A stretch of 64,000 nt of DNA from Candidatus Methylopumilus planktonicus (GCF_000981505.1 NZ_LN827929.1:496001-560000), one strand, 5' to 3'; numbered from the stretch's first letter, positions 40,909 through 50,409 are shown. Notes: generated from the letters alone by a model not told the origin. A program made the numbers and translations.

Positions 40909-41514
40909 ATGATAAAAAGAATAATTCATCATGAAGCCGAAAGCCCCTCCGATTACTTCGCTTTGGTTTGTACTAAATTTCTACGCGTCTTTGCCGATAC
41001 TTTTTTTGCAGGGCGTTATGGACATAGGGCAGTAGTTTTAGAGAAGGTTGCAGGTGTGCCAGGGATGGTGGGCGGCACATTACAGCACCTGAAGTCTTTA
41101 AGGCGTATAGAAAATGATCAAGGATGGATAAAGACACTTCTAGAAGAGGCCGAGAATGAACGTATGCATTTAATGACCTTCATTGAAATTGCCAAACCCA
41201 ATAGCTTTGAGAGACTTTTGATTATTCTAGCGCAAGGTATTTTCTATAATTTATTCTTTTTGCTTTATTTGATATCGTCCAAAACAGCCCATCTTTTAGT
41301 GGGCTATTTTGAAGAAGAGGCTGTTTATAGCTACACAGAATATTTGCAGGGAATTCGAGAAGGTAAATATGAAAATATTCCAGCCCCTCAAATAGCTATT
41401 GATTACTGGCATCTAAAAAATGATGCACGGTTAAGCGATGTGATTCTAGCTGTTAGAAAAGATGAGATGAATCATAGAGATGTAAATCATTCTTTTTCAA
41501 ATCAGCTCACTTAA
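40909..41514 (+). CDS. aox: Alternative oxidase (cyanide-insensitive ubiquinol oxidase)
   Basis: Di-iron membrane-bound oxidase that passes electrons from ubiquinol to O2 without pumping protons. All six iron ligands are visible: Glu45 (VLEKVAGVPGMVGG), Glu84 and His87 (ENERMHLMTF), Glu136 (GYFEEEAVYSYT), Glu186 and His189 (RKDEMNHRDVNH). The usual LET is LEK. Two hydrophobic stretches at about 103-122 are the monotopic membrane part. At 201 aa it is short, typical of bacterial AOX without the plant N-terminus. A DUF4399 gene follows after 28 nt and a CDF-like gene after it. Confidence 0.95.
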   Translation: MIKRIIHHEAESPSDYFALVCTKFLRVFADTFFAGRYGHRAVVLEKVAGVPGMVGGTLQHLKSLRRIENDQGWIKTLLEEAENERMHLMTFIEIAKPNSFERLLIILAQGIFYNLFFLLYLISSKTAHLLVGYFEEEAVYSYTEYLQGIREGKYENIPAPQIAIDYWHLKNDARLSDVILAVRKDEMNHRDVNHSFSNQLT

Positions 41515-41542
41515 TAATAATTTTACATAGAGGTATTCACTG

Positions 41543-41968
41543 ATGAAAATAAAAGCTCTTTTATTTGTAAGCGTATTAACCCTTCTTTTTTCCTTAAATA
41601 TTTTCTCTTACCCAAGAGATGGGGGGTCATTGAGCAAGCCTTCAGTGAATTTTGCTAACCTAAAAGATGGAGATAAAGTAACAAGCCCTTTTAAGGTGAT
41701 CTTTGAATTAAATGGCATGCTGATTAGCCCTGCAGGAGAATATGTAGAAGGCTCAGGCCATCATCATTTATTGATTAACCAGCCATATATAGCAAAAGGG
41801 CTCACAATCCCCGCAGATTTAAATCATTTACATTTTGGTAAAGGACAGAAAGAAGTCGAGCTCAACCTAACATCTGGCATCTATACACTTACCCTTCAGT
41901 TTGCAGATGGTTATCATCGCTCGTATGGCATGGAGTTGAGTAAAACTATAAAAATTGAAGTGCAATAA
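41543..41968 (+). CDS. DUF4399 exported protein
   Basis: Periplasmic protein with a signal peptide (MKIKALLFVSVLTLLFSLN to about residue 24) and one Ig-like beta domain. The family core is VNFANLKDGDKVTSPFKVIF, GSGHHHLLIN and DLNHLHFGKGQKEVELNL, giving a cluster of histidines (HHH and HLH) that might bind a metal. TLQFADGYHRSYG completes it. Function unknown. Tight spacing on both sides places it in one operon with aox and the CDF-like transporter. Confidence 0.82.
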   Translation: MKIKALLFVSVLTLLFSLNIFSYPRDGGSLSKPSVNFANLKDGDKVTSPFKVIFELNGMLISPAGEYVEGSGHHHLLINQPYIAKGLTIPADLNHLHFGKGQKEVELNLTSGIYTLTLQFADGYHRSYGMELSKTIKIEVQ

Positions 41969-41981
41969 TTATTTTTAATTT

Positions 41982-42581
41982 ATGACTTTTGATCATAAAC
42001 AAGATGCGCAATTTGCAAAATCAGTTTTATTTGTTGCATTTGCTAATTTAGCTTATTTCTTTGTAGAGTTTATAGTCGCAAACAACATACATTCAACCTC
42101 TCTTTTTGCAGACAGCATTGATTTTCTCGAAGACGCCTCAATCAATATTCTTATTTTTTTAGCGCTTGGATGGTCAGTAAAAAATAAAGAAAGATTGGGT
42201 AAATGTTTAGCAGTTATTTTGGTTGTACCTGCAATTGCTTTTTTATATACAACCTGGCAAAAGTTTAATATGCCTTCAATTCCAGATCCATCTATTCTGT
42301 CTTTGACGGGGTTAGGGGCTCTCCTGGTTAACCTTGGCTGTACTTTTGTTTTAATTCGATTTAGAGATTATCAGGGCAGTTTAACAAGAGCCGCTTTTCT
42401 TTCTGCACGAAATGATGCATTAGCTAATATAGGTATTATTATTGCGGGCTTAATAGGATTCATTTGGTTATCGATGTGGCCAGACCTCATTGTGGGGTTC
42501 TTTATTATGGCCATCAATCTTGATGCTGCAAAAGAAATCTGGGAGGCTTCAGAGCATCACAAAATACCTTTGAAGCCGTAA
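41982..42581 (+). CDS. CDF-like cation transporter without cytoplasmic domain
   Basis: Five or six membrane helices of the cation diffusion facilitator type: SLFADSIDFLEDASINILIF carries the metal-binding Asp pair of helix 2, and SARNDALANIGIIIAGLIGF that of helix 5 (one Asp here, with Asn where many have His). The protein ends at residue 199, so the usual metal-sensing C-terminal domain is missing. Cargo unknown. It starts 13 nt after the DUF4399 gene. Confidence 0.78.
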   Translation: MTFDHKQDAQFAKSVLFVAFANLAYFFVEFIVANNIHSTSLFADSIDFLEDASINILIFLALGWSVKNKERLGKCLAVILVVPAIAFLYTTWQKFNMPSIPDPSILSLTGLGALLVNLGCTFVLIRFRDYQGSLTRAAFLSARNDALANIGIIIAGLIGFIWLSMWPDLIVGFFIMAINLDAAKEIWEASEHHKIPLKP

Positions 42582-42650
42582 TTTTTTTTTAAGACTGGGT
42601 TAATAAGGCTAAATTAAGGAACAAAAAATAAATTATAAGGTCGTATTGAT

Positions 42651-43307
42651 ATGAAATTTTTCTTCTTGTTACTTAGTCTTCTTTCATTAATAAGCATTAG
42701 TGGTTGTCAGAGCCTTGCAGAAAAAAATCCCGTACTTAAAGGTGAGCTTACTGTATTCCATGAGCTTCCTAATGATTTCAAACCTCCTACTATTGCGATA
42801 GTACCATGGCACCAATCACAAAAAGGTTCTTTGGAGTTTAAAAATTATGTAGCAATCCTTAAAGATCGTATCGAAAAATTAGGCTTTACTGTTATTGATC
42901 ACTCCAAAAAACCAGAATTACTACTTTTCTTTGATTATGGCGACGACATGGGAAAAGAGATGACTGAGACTTACACCGTCCCTGATTTCGGCATGATAGG
43001 TTATTCGGGATATTCACTAAATTCATGGGCTATGTATCCAGGTTTGCCTATGTATGGATATCGTGGCTATCAAACCCATACTAACAAATATACTTTGTAT
43101 ACAAGATATATCCATATTGATATAGCAAAACCTAAATCTAAAGACAAAGAGCTCGATAAAGTTTACGAGGGGAGTTTAAGAAGTAAAGGAACATGTTCAA
43201 AACTCACTGCGACACTTCCATATTTGATTGATATGTATTTCAATAATTTCCCGGGAAAAAATAATGAGACTCAATCATTAGAAAAATCTTGGAATGGTGT
43301 TTGTTAG
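42651..43307 (+). CDS. DUF4136-like lipoprotein
   Basis: The signal sequence ends in ISGCQS, with Cys20 (approximately) as lipid site. The mature part has an alpha/beta DUF4136-like outline: PTIAIVPWHQSQ, LEFKNYVAILKDRIEKLGFT, PELLLFFDYGDD, and a C-terminal VYEGSLRSKGTCSKLTATLP. Such proteins sit on the periplasmic face of a membrane and have no known activity. Family assignment is tentative. The next gene begins 8 nt after its stop. Confidence 0.65.
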   Translation: MKFFFLLLSLLSLISISGCQSLAEKNPVLKGELTVFHELPNDFKPPTIAIVPWHQSQKGSLEFKNYVAILKDRIEKLGFTVIDHSKKPELLLFFDYGDDMGKEMTETYTVPDFGMIGYSGYSLNSWAMYPGLPMYGYRGYQTHTNKYTLYTRYIHIDIAKPKSKDKELDKVYEGSLRSKGTCSKLTATLPYLIDMYFNNFPGKNNETQSLEKSWNGVC

Positions 43308-43315
43308 TTTTTTTT

Positions 43316-43945
43316 ATGAAAAATTACTCTTTTAAAAAATTTAGTCTTATTTTGCTTTTTTTCCCAATTTTTTGTTTCGCAAAAGACTGGAATTTTGACG
43401 TGCTTATGGATGGTAAATTGATTGGCGAACATACCTTTCAATTAAAAGAAGAAGAAAAATTTCATCAGCTGACGAGTAATGCAAACTTTAAAGTCACACT
43501 CTTATCTATTCCTGTGTATAAGTATAAACATATATCGCAAGAGCTTTGGAATAAAAACTGCCTTCACTCAATAAACGCTTCAACGCAAGATGGCGGTGAC
43601 ACATACAAAGTGCTCGGAAAATTTGAAGTCAATACGTTCAAGCTGATTGAGCCTGCAAAAGAAGCCTTTTCTGCAGAGTGCCCTATGACTTTCAGCTATT
43701 GGAATCCACTCATGTTAAAACAAAGTCAATTATTAAATGCCCAGATGGGTGATTATACTGAAGTACAAATTAAAAGTTTAGGTAAGGAAGTTATTAAGGT
43801 AAAAAATGAAAATATAGAAGCTGACTCATATCGCATAACAGCCCCTAAAATTAATATTCAGATTTGGTATAAAGATAATAAGGAATGGGTTAAGTTAGAG
43901 TCAATTACACCTGACGACCATCATATTTCCTACATCCTTAAGTAG
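43316..43945 (+). CDS. DUF6134 family exported protein
   Basis: I start it at 43316 (MKNYSFKKFSLILLFFPIFC), which gives a signal peptide cleaved near CFAKDW and avoids overlap with the previous gene; the in-frame ATG at 43289 lies inside that gene. The core WNFDVLMDGKLIGEHTFQLK and the paired strand pattern through DDHHISYILK match the DUF6134 family of periplasmic beta-proteins. Function unknown. Co-transcribed with the lipoprotein gene. Confidence 0.7.
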   Translation: MKNYSFKKFSLILLFFPIFCFAKDWNFDVLMDGKLIGEHTFQLKEEEKFHQLTSNANFKVTLLSIPVYKYKHISQELWNKNCLHSINASTQDGGDTYKVLGKFEVNTFKLIEPAKEAFSAECPMTFSYWNPLMLKQSQLLNAQMGDYTEVQIKSLGKEVIKVKNENIEADSYRITAPKINIQIWYKDNKEWVKLESITPDDHHISYILK

Positions 43946-44100
43946 ATTTTGGCGGGGCGTAATAGTGTTATGTGACTAAGTGTCAAAATTTTGACTCTTA
44001 TTAAAGTTAAGATATCAAAAATAATCCTGTTAATTTTGTAATATTTAAAACAGCTTTGATATTTTTTTCTTATTTTATTGGTTAATTAAAAAAGGTCTTT

Positions 44101-45438
44101 ATGAAGTTATTACTAAAAGCGTTATTCGTCACGATAGTATTTTCTAGCAATGTTATTTCGGCTCCAGCCTACATCATTCCCTCTTTACCTGGCTGGCAAG
44201 TGCAACCAATTATCACTGTGGGAGAAGTTGCTGCCAACGGCTATGCCATGGCTGGTGTACCAGATGGTTTAGGTGTTTTTACAAATAACGACGGCACTTT
44301 TAGTTTGCTGATGAACCATGAGATAGCTCACGATAAAGGTATTGCTCGCGCTCATGGAGAAAAGGGTGCGTTTGTTTCTCGCTGGGTCATTGATATTGAA
44401 AGTCTCAAGGTGAAAAGTGGAACGGACTTAATTAAATCAACAGTTCCAGCGGGTTTGAATTTTAATCGATTTTGTTCTGCGGATTTACCCCCGTCCTCGG
44501 CTTTCTATAATGTAGCGACTCGGAAGGGATATAACGGGCAGCTCTTTTTAAATGGTGAAGAAGATAAAGCAGGTGGACGAGCTTTTGCTCACAGCCTAGA
44601 AGGCATCAGTTATTTAATGCCTGATTTTGGCCATATTGCATGGGAAAATTTATTGGCTAATCCTTCAAGCCAAGATCGCACTTTGGTAATAGGTTTAGAT
44701 GACATTCAAGATGGTTTGCTATTAGTCTATATGGGCAATAAAACGACGGTGGGAAATCCGGTTGAACAATCTGGATTAATTGGCGGACAGTTGTATGCAA
44801 TTAAAGTCACTAACGAGCGCTTTAGTTTAGTGCCCTTGAAGGCTATGGCAAGTTTAGATGGCAAAACTCTCAGAGAAGAAGCTAAAAAACTTGGTGCCAC
44901 AGGCTTTGCAAGACCAGAAGATGGGGCTTGGGATGCTTTAGATGCAAGCAAATTTTGGTTTGCCACTACCGATAAAATCGGAGGCGACAGCCGATTAAAT
45001 CAATTGATTTTTGATGACATCTCAAATCCTTTGCATGGCGGACGAATTAGTTCTCCACTCAGCGCCCAAAGTATAGGGGCTGAAATGTTCGATAATTTAG
45101 TTGTAGATGGCGATGGTCGAGTGTTGGTGCAAGAAGATCCAGGAGAAAATAACCGTTTAGCAGCGATTTGGATGTATGAGCCTGCTGTTAATAAAACCAC
45201 TAAACTATTTGAATCTAATCCTGAGTTATTTAAACCTGGGGCAGTTGATTTTATGACGATCGATGAAGAACATTCAGGTATTGTTGAAATTACATCCTTA
45301 TTGCAGAAAGCTTCATGGTTTGATGTTAAACGCAGATATTATCTCGGCACCACACAAGCGCATCTTGATCATAAAGATACAAAGTTAGTTGAGCATGGTC
45401 AGCTATGGTTGATATCAGGCCCATCAATAAAAAATTAA
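44101..45438 (+). CDS. Exported PhoX/DUF839-like beta-propeller protein
   Basis: A signal peptide (to about residue 20, ISAPAY) precedes a repeat-rich protein with NDGTFSLLMNHEIAHDKGIA near 60, RFCSADLPP near 120, NGEEDKAGGRAFAH near 145, GLDDIQDGLLLVYMG near 200 and LVQEDPGENNRLAAIWMYEP near 335. NHE, EED and QEDP acid clusters resemble the calcium-rich active-site layout of PhoX-type phosphatases (DUF839), but the match is distant and the Tat signal of PhoX is absent. Phosphatase activity is not claimed. Confidence 0.5.
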   Translation: MKLLLKALFVTIVFSSNVISAPAYIIPSLPGWQVQPIITVGEVAANGYAMAGVPDGLGVFTNNDGTFSLLMNHEIAHDKGIARAHGEKGAFVSRWVIDIESLKVKSGTDLIKSTVPAGLNFNRFCSADLPPSSAFYNVATRKGYNGQLFLNGEEDKAGGRAFAHSLEGISYLMPDFGHIAWENLLANPSSQDRTLVIGLDDIQDGLLLVYMGNKTTVGNPVEQSGLIGGQLYAIKVTNERFSLVPLKAMASLDGKTLREEAKKLGATGFARPEDGAWDALDASKFWFATTDKIGGDSRLNQLIFDDISNPLHGGRISSPLSAQSIGAEMFDNLVVDGDGRVLVQEDPGENNRLAAIWMYEPAVNKTTKLFESNPELFKPGAVDFMTIDEEHSGIVEITSLLQKASWFDVKRRYYLGTTQAHLDHKDTKLVEHGQLWLISGPSIKN

Positions 45439-45451
45439 TCGTTAGATTATT

Positions 45452-45916
45452 GTGGATACATTAAGTCACGCCTTATGGGGCTATGGATTATTTGGATATA
45501 AGAGATATCCTTGGACTGCAATTTTTTTTGGTGCAATGCCAGACTTAATTTCATTTGGCTTATTTTTACTTATGAATGTTGCAACAGGAAATTGGTATTT
45601 CGGTAAGCCTTCCTTGGCGTCTATTCCAGACTGGCTCTTCTTAACTTACTCAGTCGGCCACAGTTTCATTATATGTTTGCCGATTATCTATTGTGGTTAT
45701 CGCTTTAATCGAGCTTTAGCTATGGCTATGCTGGCCTGGCCATTTCATATAGTTCTTGATTTTCCATTTCACTCAAAAGCTTTTTTTGCCACTCCAATTT
45801 TTTGGCCCATATCAGATTTTAAGATAGACGGCATTCCATGGACGCATTGGTATATCTGGTATCCAAACATTTTATTTCTTTCTATCTTGCTGATTTATCG
45901 CTTTAAGAAAAGATAA
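45452..45916 (+). CDS. Membrane protein of the YdjM/DUF457-like hydrolase group
   Basis: Uses a GTG start at 45452. Four to five hydrophobic segments. MDTLSHALWGYGLFGYKRYP followed by TAIFFGAMPDLISF, and YSVGHSFIICLPI and FHIVLDFPFHSKAFFATPIF, give the His and Asp pattern of the membrane-bound metal-dependent hydrolase family. Substrate unknown. It is 13 nt after the PhoX-like gene and likely in the same transcript. Confidence 0.7.
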   Translation: MDTLSHALWGYGLFGYKRYPWTAIFFGAMPDLISFGLFLLMNVATGNWYFGKPSLASIPDWLFLTYSVGHSFIICLPIIYCGYRFNRALAMAMLAWPFHIVLDFPFHSKAFFATPIFWPISDFKIDGIPWTHWYIWYPNILFLSILLIYRFKKR

Positions 45917-45978
45917 ATTAAATTAATTTAAGTACGTACTAAATTCATCTTTTATAACTTCTTATTTTTTGTTGACTA

Positions 45979-46027
45979 TTAAGGTTTCAATTTGATAGCT
46001 ATTACTTTACAATTGCCGAAACCTTAA
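45979..46027 (+). promoter_or_regulatory. Long-range inverted repeat in the leader of the CorA-like gene
   Basis: TTAAGGTTTC (45979-45988) and GAAACCTTAA (46018-46027) are perfect 10-base complements with a 29-base spacer, ending 27 nt before the ATG. It could fold in the mRNA leader as a regulatory hairpin or be a protein-binding dyad. It does not resemble any magnesium riboswitch I know. Confidence 0.5.
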
Positions 46028-46054
46028 GCTTAATCTGAATTAGAGGCAATTATC

Positions 46055-47392
46055 ATGTCAGAAAAAAACAACATTGATAAGAAATTATCTAGTATCAAAA
46101 ATTTGCTAGCCAAGCAAAATTTAGTCGGAAACCTCATTCTTAAGCAAGAAATGTCTCGCCAAGATATTGTCGAATCTTTGGTTCAAAAACAAAATTCCAT
46201 CGAATTAGAAAGACTCATTAAGAAGCTTGAAGTGAATGAAATCGCTCGGATTCTAGAGGTTTTATTAGAACACGAGCGAATCGTCGTTTGGGATCATATT
46301 GAGTCAAGTCGTCGTGATGATGTACTCCTTGAAGTTTCTGATGATATCCGCATGGACCTTGTGTCTGATGAAACTTCAAATAAAGAACAAATTACAGTGA
46401 TTCGAGTATTCGATCTCTTTAAAGGGCGCTTACGTCAGATACCTATATACAGTAGAAAAGATCTCGAAAAAGCAAGGCCTATATGGGTAGATCTTGTGAC
46501 ACCTGAAATTGAGCAGCTCGAGTGGGCAAGGGAGATTTTTGGTGCTCACATCCCTAATCCTAACGAACTGACCGATCTAGAGACAAGTGCACGTTTTTAT
46601 ATTGAAGATAATGGTGAGATCCATCTACATTCTAATTTCTTACTCGACACAACGAAAGAATCTAAGAATGTCACCGTTGCCTTTGTTCTTAAAGACAAAA
46701 TACTATTTACAGTGCGAAACGAAGAGTTGCCTGTATTTAGACTACAACGTTTAAGAGCGCGTGCAGAAGCAGGTTACGTGTCACAAGCTAAAGATGTCTT
46801 ATTAGACTTGTATGCAGCAGATATTGAGTATTCAGCAAACGCACTAGAAGACGTTTACTCAAGATTAGAAAAAGTGGGCAGTCAAGTTGTGAAGTCTTAT
46901 ATGACGAATAGCCAAGCTGCAACCATACTTTCTGATATTGCGATCGAAGAAGATTTAAACGGTAAGATTAGACGCAATGTGATGGATACCAGAAACGCGC
47001 TATCTTTTTTAATGCGCTCAAAGCTTTTATCCGCGAGTCAACATGAAGATGTGAAAGAAATTTTACGTGACATTGATTCATTAGATGGCCATACATCATT
47101 CTTATTTAATAAGATCAATTTCCAGATGGATGCTACAGTGGGTTTCTTGAACGTAAATCAAAATATTGATTTGAAAAGATTAACGATTATTAGTGTGGTC
47201 TTTATGCCAGTGAACATTATTGCAGGTATTGGTGGTATGTCTGAATTTAGCATGATGACCGATGGTATTCCATGGCCATTGGCTTATAGTTGTTTTGTTT
47301 TAATCATGATTGCCATCGGAGCGCTCACTTTTATAGGGTTAAGAACATTTGAAAATAAGCGTATTGAACGATTAAGATCTGAAAATAAATAA
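46055..47392 (+). CDS. CorA-family divalent cation transporter with MgtE-N-like domain and altered GMN motif
   Basis: Residues about 20-110 resemble the MgtE N-terminal helical domain (IELERLIKKLEVNEIARILE, then LLEHERIVVWDHIE). The rest is CorA-like: WVDLVTPEIEQLEWAREIFG, long helices, and a C-terminal pair of membrane helices (LTIISVVFMPVNIIAGIG and WPLAYSCFVLIMIAIGALTF). The ion-selecting GMN loop is replaced: GGMSEFSMM instead of GMNFxxMP. Such variants may carry zinc or other ions. The domain pairing is found in a minority of CorA proteins. Length 445 aa. Confidence 0.8.
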   Translation: MSEKNNIDKKLSSIKNLLAKQNLVGNLILKQEMSRQDIVESLVQKQNSIELERLIKKLEVNEIARILEVLLEHERIVVWDHIESSRRDDVLLEVSDDIRMDLVSDETSNKEQITVIRVFDLFKGRLRQIPIYSRKDLEKARPIWVDLVTPEIEQLEWAREIFGAHIPNPNELTDLETSARFYIEDNGEIHLHSNFLLDTTKESKNVTVAFVLKDKILFTVRNEELPVFRLQRLRARAEAGYVSQAKDVLLDLYAADIEYSANALEDVYSRLEKVGSQVVKSYMTNSQAATILSDIAIEEDLNGKIRRNVMDTRNALSFLMRSKLLSASQHEDVKEILRDIDSLDGHTSFLFNKINFQMDATVGFLNVNQNIDLKRLTIISVVFMPVNIIAGIGGMSEFSMMTDGIPWPLAYSCFVLIMIAIGALTFIGLRTFENKRIERLRSENK

Positions 47393-47438
47393 ATTTTTTA
47401 TACTTTATTTTTCCGAAACTTCTTGATGAGATTAAATG

Positions 47439-49580
47439 TTATCGAGCACGTTTGAATATTTTTGGTGCAGACGTTTTATTTCTTGCGAATTGATGCATTC
47501 GTCTTGAATGGTTTTCAGATAAAGGTTGTCTTGCAGGGATGAGATGTTTTTTGCTATCTCCAATTAAATCAGTTCGACCCATGCGTTGTAATGCTTCACG
47601 TAACATTGGCCAATTCTTAGGATCATGGTAACGAATGAATGCTTTATGCAGTCTTCGCACACCACCTGCTCGAGGAATAGGAATTTCTTCACTATCTTTC
47701 GTCACTTTTCGTAAAGGGTTTTTGCCTGAGTGGTACATAGCTGTGGCCATTGCCATCGGTGTTGGTGTGAACGTTTGTACCTGGTCTAATTTAAAATCGT
47801 GCTCTTTCAACCATAAAGCCAAGTTCATCATATCTTCATCAGTGGCACCTGGATGCGCTGCAATGAAGTAAGGAATTAAGTACTGTTCTTTACCCACTTC
47901 TTTTGAGAAGCGATCAAACATTTCTTTGAATTTATTATATGAGCCAATACCTGGCTTCATCATTTTAGATAACACATTTTCCTCGGAGTGCTCAGGCGCA
48001 ATTTTTAGATAGCCACCCACATGGTGCTGCACTAATTCTTTTACATACTCAGGCGAAGTAACAGCTAAGTCGTAACGAAGCCCTGATCCAATGAGTACTT
48101 TTTTAATGCCTTTGGTATTTCTTGCTTTTCGATAAAGCTCTATGAGAGCAGTATGGTCGGTATTTAAATTTTCACAAATGCCTGGATAAACACAAGAAAG
48201 TTTTCGACACGAAGCTTCAATTTTTTCTGACTTACAAGCCATGCGATACATATTAGCTGTAGGTCCACCGAGGTCTGAAATAACACCTGTAAATCCATCT
48301 ACCTTATCTCTAATTTCTTCAACCTCTTTTAGAATACTTTCTTCTGAGCGACTCTGAATAATCCGACCTTCATGTTCTGTAATAGAACAGAAAGTGCACC
48401 CACCAAAACACCCACGCATAATATTGACTGAGAAGCGAATCATTTCCCATGCAGAAATTTTCGCATCCCCGTAACTTGGATGTGGTTTCCTTGCGTAAGG
48501 GAGGTCGTATACATAATCCATTTCTTTTGTGGTGAGCGGAATAGGGGGGGGATTAAGCCAAACTTCTCTATCACCATGTTTTTGGATAAGCGCTCGCGCA
48601 TTTCCTGGATTGGCTTCTAAATGAAGTACACGCGATGCATGCGCATAAAGTATTGGATCATCAACCACTTCCTCAAAGCTTGGTAAGCGAACAACTTGCA
48701 TACTTCGATCGGCTTTTGTTTTTCGAACTATCTTAATGGCCTGTATGCCATCAGGTAATTTTTCTTCACTCGATTTAGCGTTAGTTTCACAATCAGTCCC
48801 TGCGCCCATTTTCATTTCGTAAGGGTCGACATGTGTTTCAACTTTTCCGGGACGATCAAGATGTGCGGAAGCTACCTCTTCCCAGCCTTCAGGAATTTTT
48901 TTACGCAAGAATGCTGTACCTCGAATATCTTGAATGTCTTCTAACTTTTCGCCATCAGCAATGCGATGTGTAAGTTCAATAAGCGCTCGTTCAGCGTTAC
49001 CATATAACAAGATATCAGCCTTAGAATCGACAAGAACTGAGCGACGCACTTTATCAGACCAGTAGTCGTAATGTGCAATTCTACGAAGACTTGCTTCAAT
49101 ACTGCCTATCATTAGAGGCACATCAGAATATGCTTCACGACAACGTTGAGTATAAACAAGCACTGCTCGGTCAGGGCGTTTGCCAGCGATAGCTCCAGGG
49201 GTATAAGCATCATCCGAACGAATCTTTCTGTCAGCCGTATATCGGTTCACCATGCTATCCATATTGCCGGCCGTGATGCCAAAATAAAGATTAGGTTTTC
49301 CTAGCGCCTTAAATGGCTCGGCACTTGACCAATCAGGCTGAGATAAAATACCCACACGGAAGCCTTGGTCCTCCAGCAACCGCCCAATTAAAGCCATACC
49401 AAAACTAGGGTGATCAATATAAGCGTCACCTGTCACCAAAATAATGTCACAACTATCCCAGCCTAATACGTCCATCTCCTTACGTGTCATAGGCAGCATA
49501 TGGGCCGTACCAAAGCGCTTCGCCCAATAAGGACGGTATTTATTAATCGCTTGCGGCGTTAAATGAGTCGTGTTTTGCAT
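47439..49580 (-). CDS. YgiQ-family radical SAM protein
   Basis: Large radical SAM enzyme of unknown reaction. The cluster motif is RGCFGGCTFCSITEHEGR (CxxxCxxC). The N-terminal domain has LGWDSCDIILVTGDAYIDHP and GMALIGRLLEDQGFRVGIL, the usual B12-like part, and the C-terminus has the Lys/Arg-rich tail common in the family. 713 aa. The function is uncertain despite wide conservation; it is transcribed alone here. Confidence 0.92.
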   Translation of the reverse strand: MQNTTHLTPQAINKYRPYWAKRFGTAHMLPMTRKEMDVLGWDSCDIILVTGDAYIDHPSFGMALIGRLLEDQGFRVGILSQPDWSSAEPFKALGKPNLYFGITAGNMDSMVNRYTADRKIRSDDAYTPGAIAGKRPDRAVLVYTQRCREAYSDVPLMIGSIEASLRRIAHYDYWSDKVRRSVLVDSKADILLYGNAERALIELTHRIADGEKLEDIQDIRGTAFLRKKIPEGWEEVASAHLDRPGKVETHVDPYEMKMGAGTDCETNAKSSEEKLPDGIQAIKIVRKTKADRSMQVVRLPSFEEVVDDPILYAHASRVLHLEANPGNARALIQKHGDREVWLNPPPIPLTTKEMDYVYDLPYARKPHPSYGDAKISAWEMIRFSVNIMRGCFGGCTFCSITEHEGRIIQSRSEESILKEVEEIRDKVDGFTGVISDLGGPTANMYRMACKSEKIEASCRKLSCVYPGICENLNTDHTALIELYRKARNTKGIKKVLIGSGLRYDLAVTSPEYVKELVQHHVGGYLKIAPEHSEENVLSKMMKPGIGSYNKFKEMFDRFSKEVGKEQYLIPYFIAAHPGATDEDMMNLALWLKEHDFKLDQVQTFTPTPMAMATAMYHSGKNPLRKVTKDSEEIPIPRAGGVRRLHKAFIRYHDPKNWPMLREALQRMGRTDLIGDSKKHLIPARQPLSENHSRRMHQFARNKTSAPKIFKRAR

Positions 49581-49665
49581 AGTTGAGTATTTTACCCTGA
49601 TAAATCTATTTAACGCTTTATAATTAACTACTTAAAAGAATTTAACTCAGCAAACCAGAGGCTTT

Positions 49666-50409
49666 ATGCACTTTGAATTAATCGATTTAGCGATTAGCGT
49701 GTGTTTATTACTAGGCGCAGTCTTATATACATCTGTGGGACATGCGGGTGCTTCAATCTATATTGCGATCATGACATTATTTAATATTCCTAGCGCTGTG
49801 ATTAAACCCACCGCATTAGTAATGAATATTTTTATTGCCTCATTGACGAGCTGGCGTTTCATACGAAAAGGTTTTTTTGATTTTAAAGTCTTATTACCTA
49901 TTGCTATAGGTGCTATACCTTTTGCATTTTTAGGTGGTTTTATAAATGCGCCTAGTCATATTTATAAATCTATCGTGGGTATTATTCTTTTAATATCTGC
50001 TATTTCTCTTGTTACAAATCTTTCCAATAAAATTGATAAAAAACTTAAGAAACCACCATTTATTTTGGCAATGATTATTGGCGCTTTAATTGGATTTTTA
50101 GCAGGCTTGACTGGAACAGGGGGAGGTATATTTTTATCCCCACTTATTTTATTTTTAGGATGGAGTACAACTAAGACAACCTCAGGTATCACAGCACTTT
50201 TTATTTTAATTAATTCAAGTTTTGGTTTACTTGGAAATTATTCTTCTGTGCAAAATTTACCCGATCAATTGCCACTATTCATAGTGGCTACTTTGATAGG
50301 TGCTTTGATTGGTACAACGCTAGGCATAAAATTTTATACAGCTAATACCATTAAAAAAACATTAGCATTAGTTTTAGTGATTGCAGGATTTAAATTGCTA
50401 CTTACTTGA
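49666..50409 (+). CDS. TauE/SafE family sulfite or anion exporter
   Basis: About eight membrane helices. GHAGASIYIAIMTLFNIPSA near residue 26 and GFLAGLTGTGGGIFLSPLIL near residue 142 are the paired repeats of the TauE/SafE family, with GGG turns. Members export sulfite, sulfoacetate or related sulfur compounds. The cargo here is unknown. It lies between convergent neighbours and has no partner gene. Confidence 0.88.
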   Translation: MHFELIDLAISVCLLLGAVLYTSVGHAGASIYIAIMTLFNIPSAVIKPTALVMNIFIASLTSWRFIRKGFFDFKVLLPIAIGAIPFAFLGGFINAPSHIYKSIVGIILLISAISLVTNLSNKIDKKLKKPPFILAMIIGALIGFLAGLTGTGGGIFLSPLILFLGWSTTKTTSGITALFILINSSFGLLGNYSSVQNLPDQLPLFIVATLIGALIGTTLGIKFYTANTIKKTLALVLVIAGFKLLLT

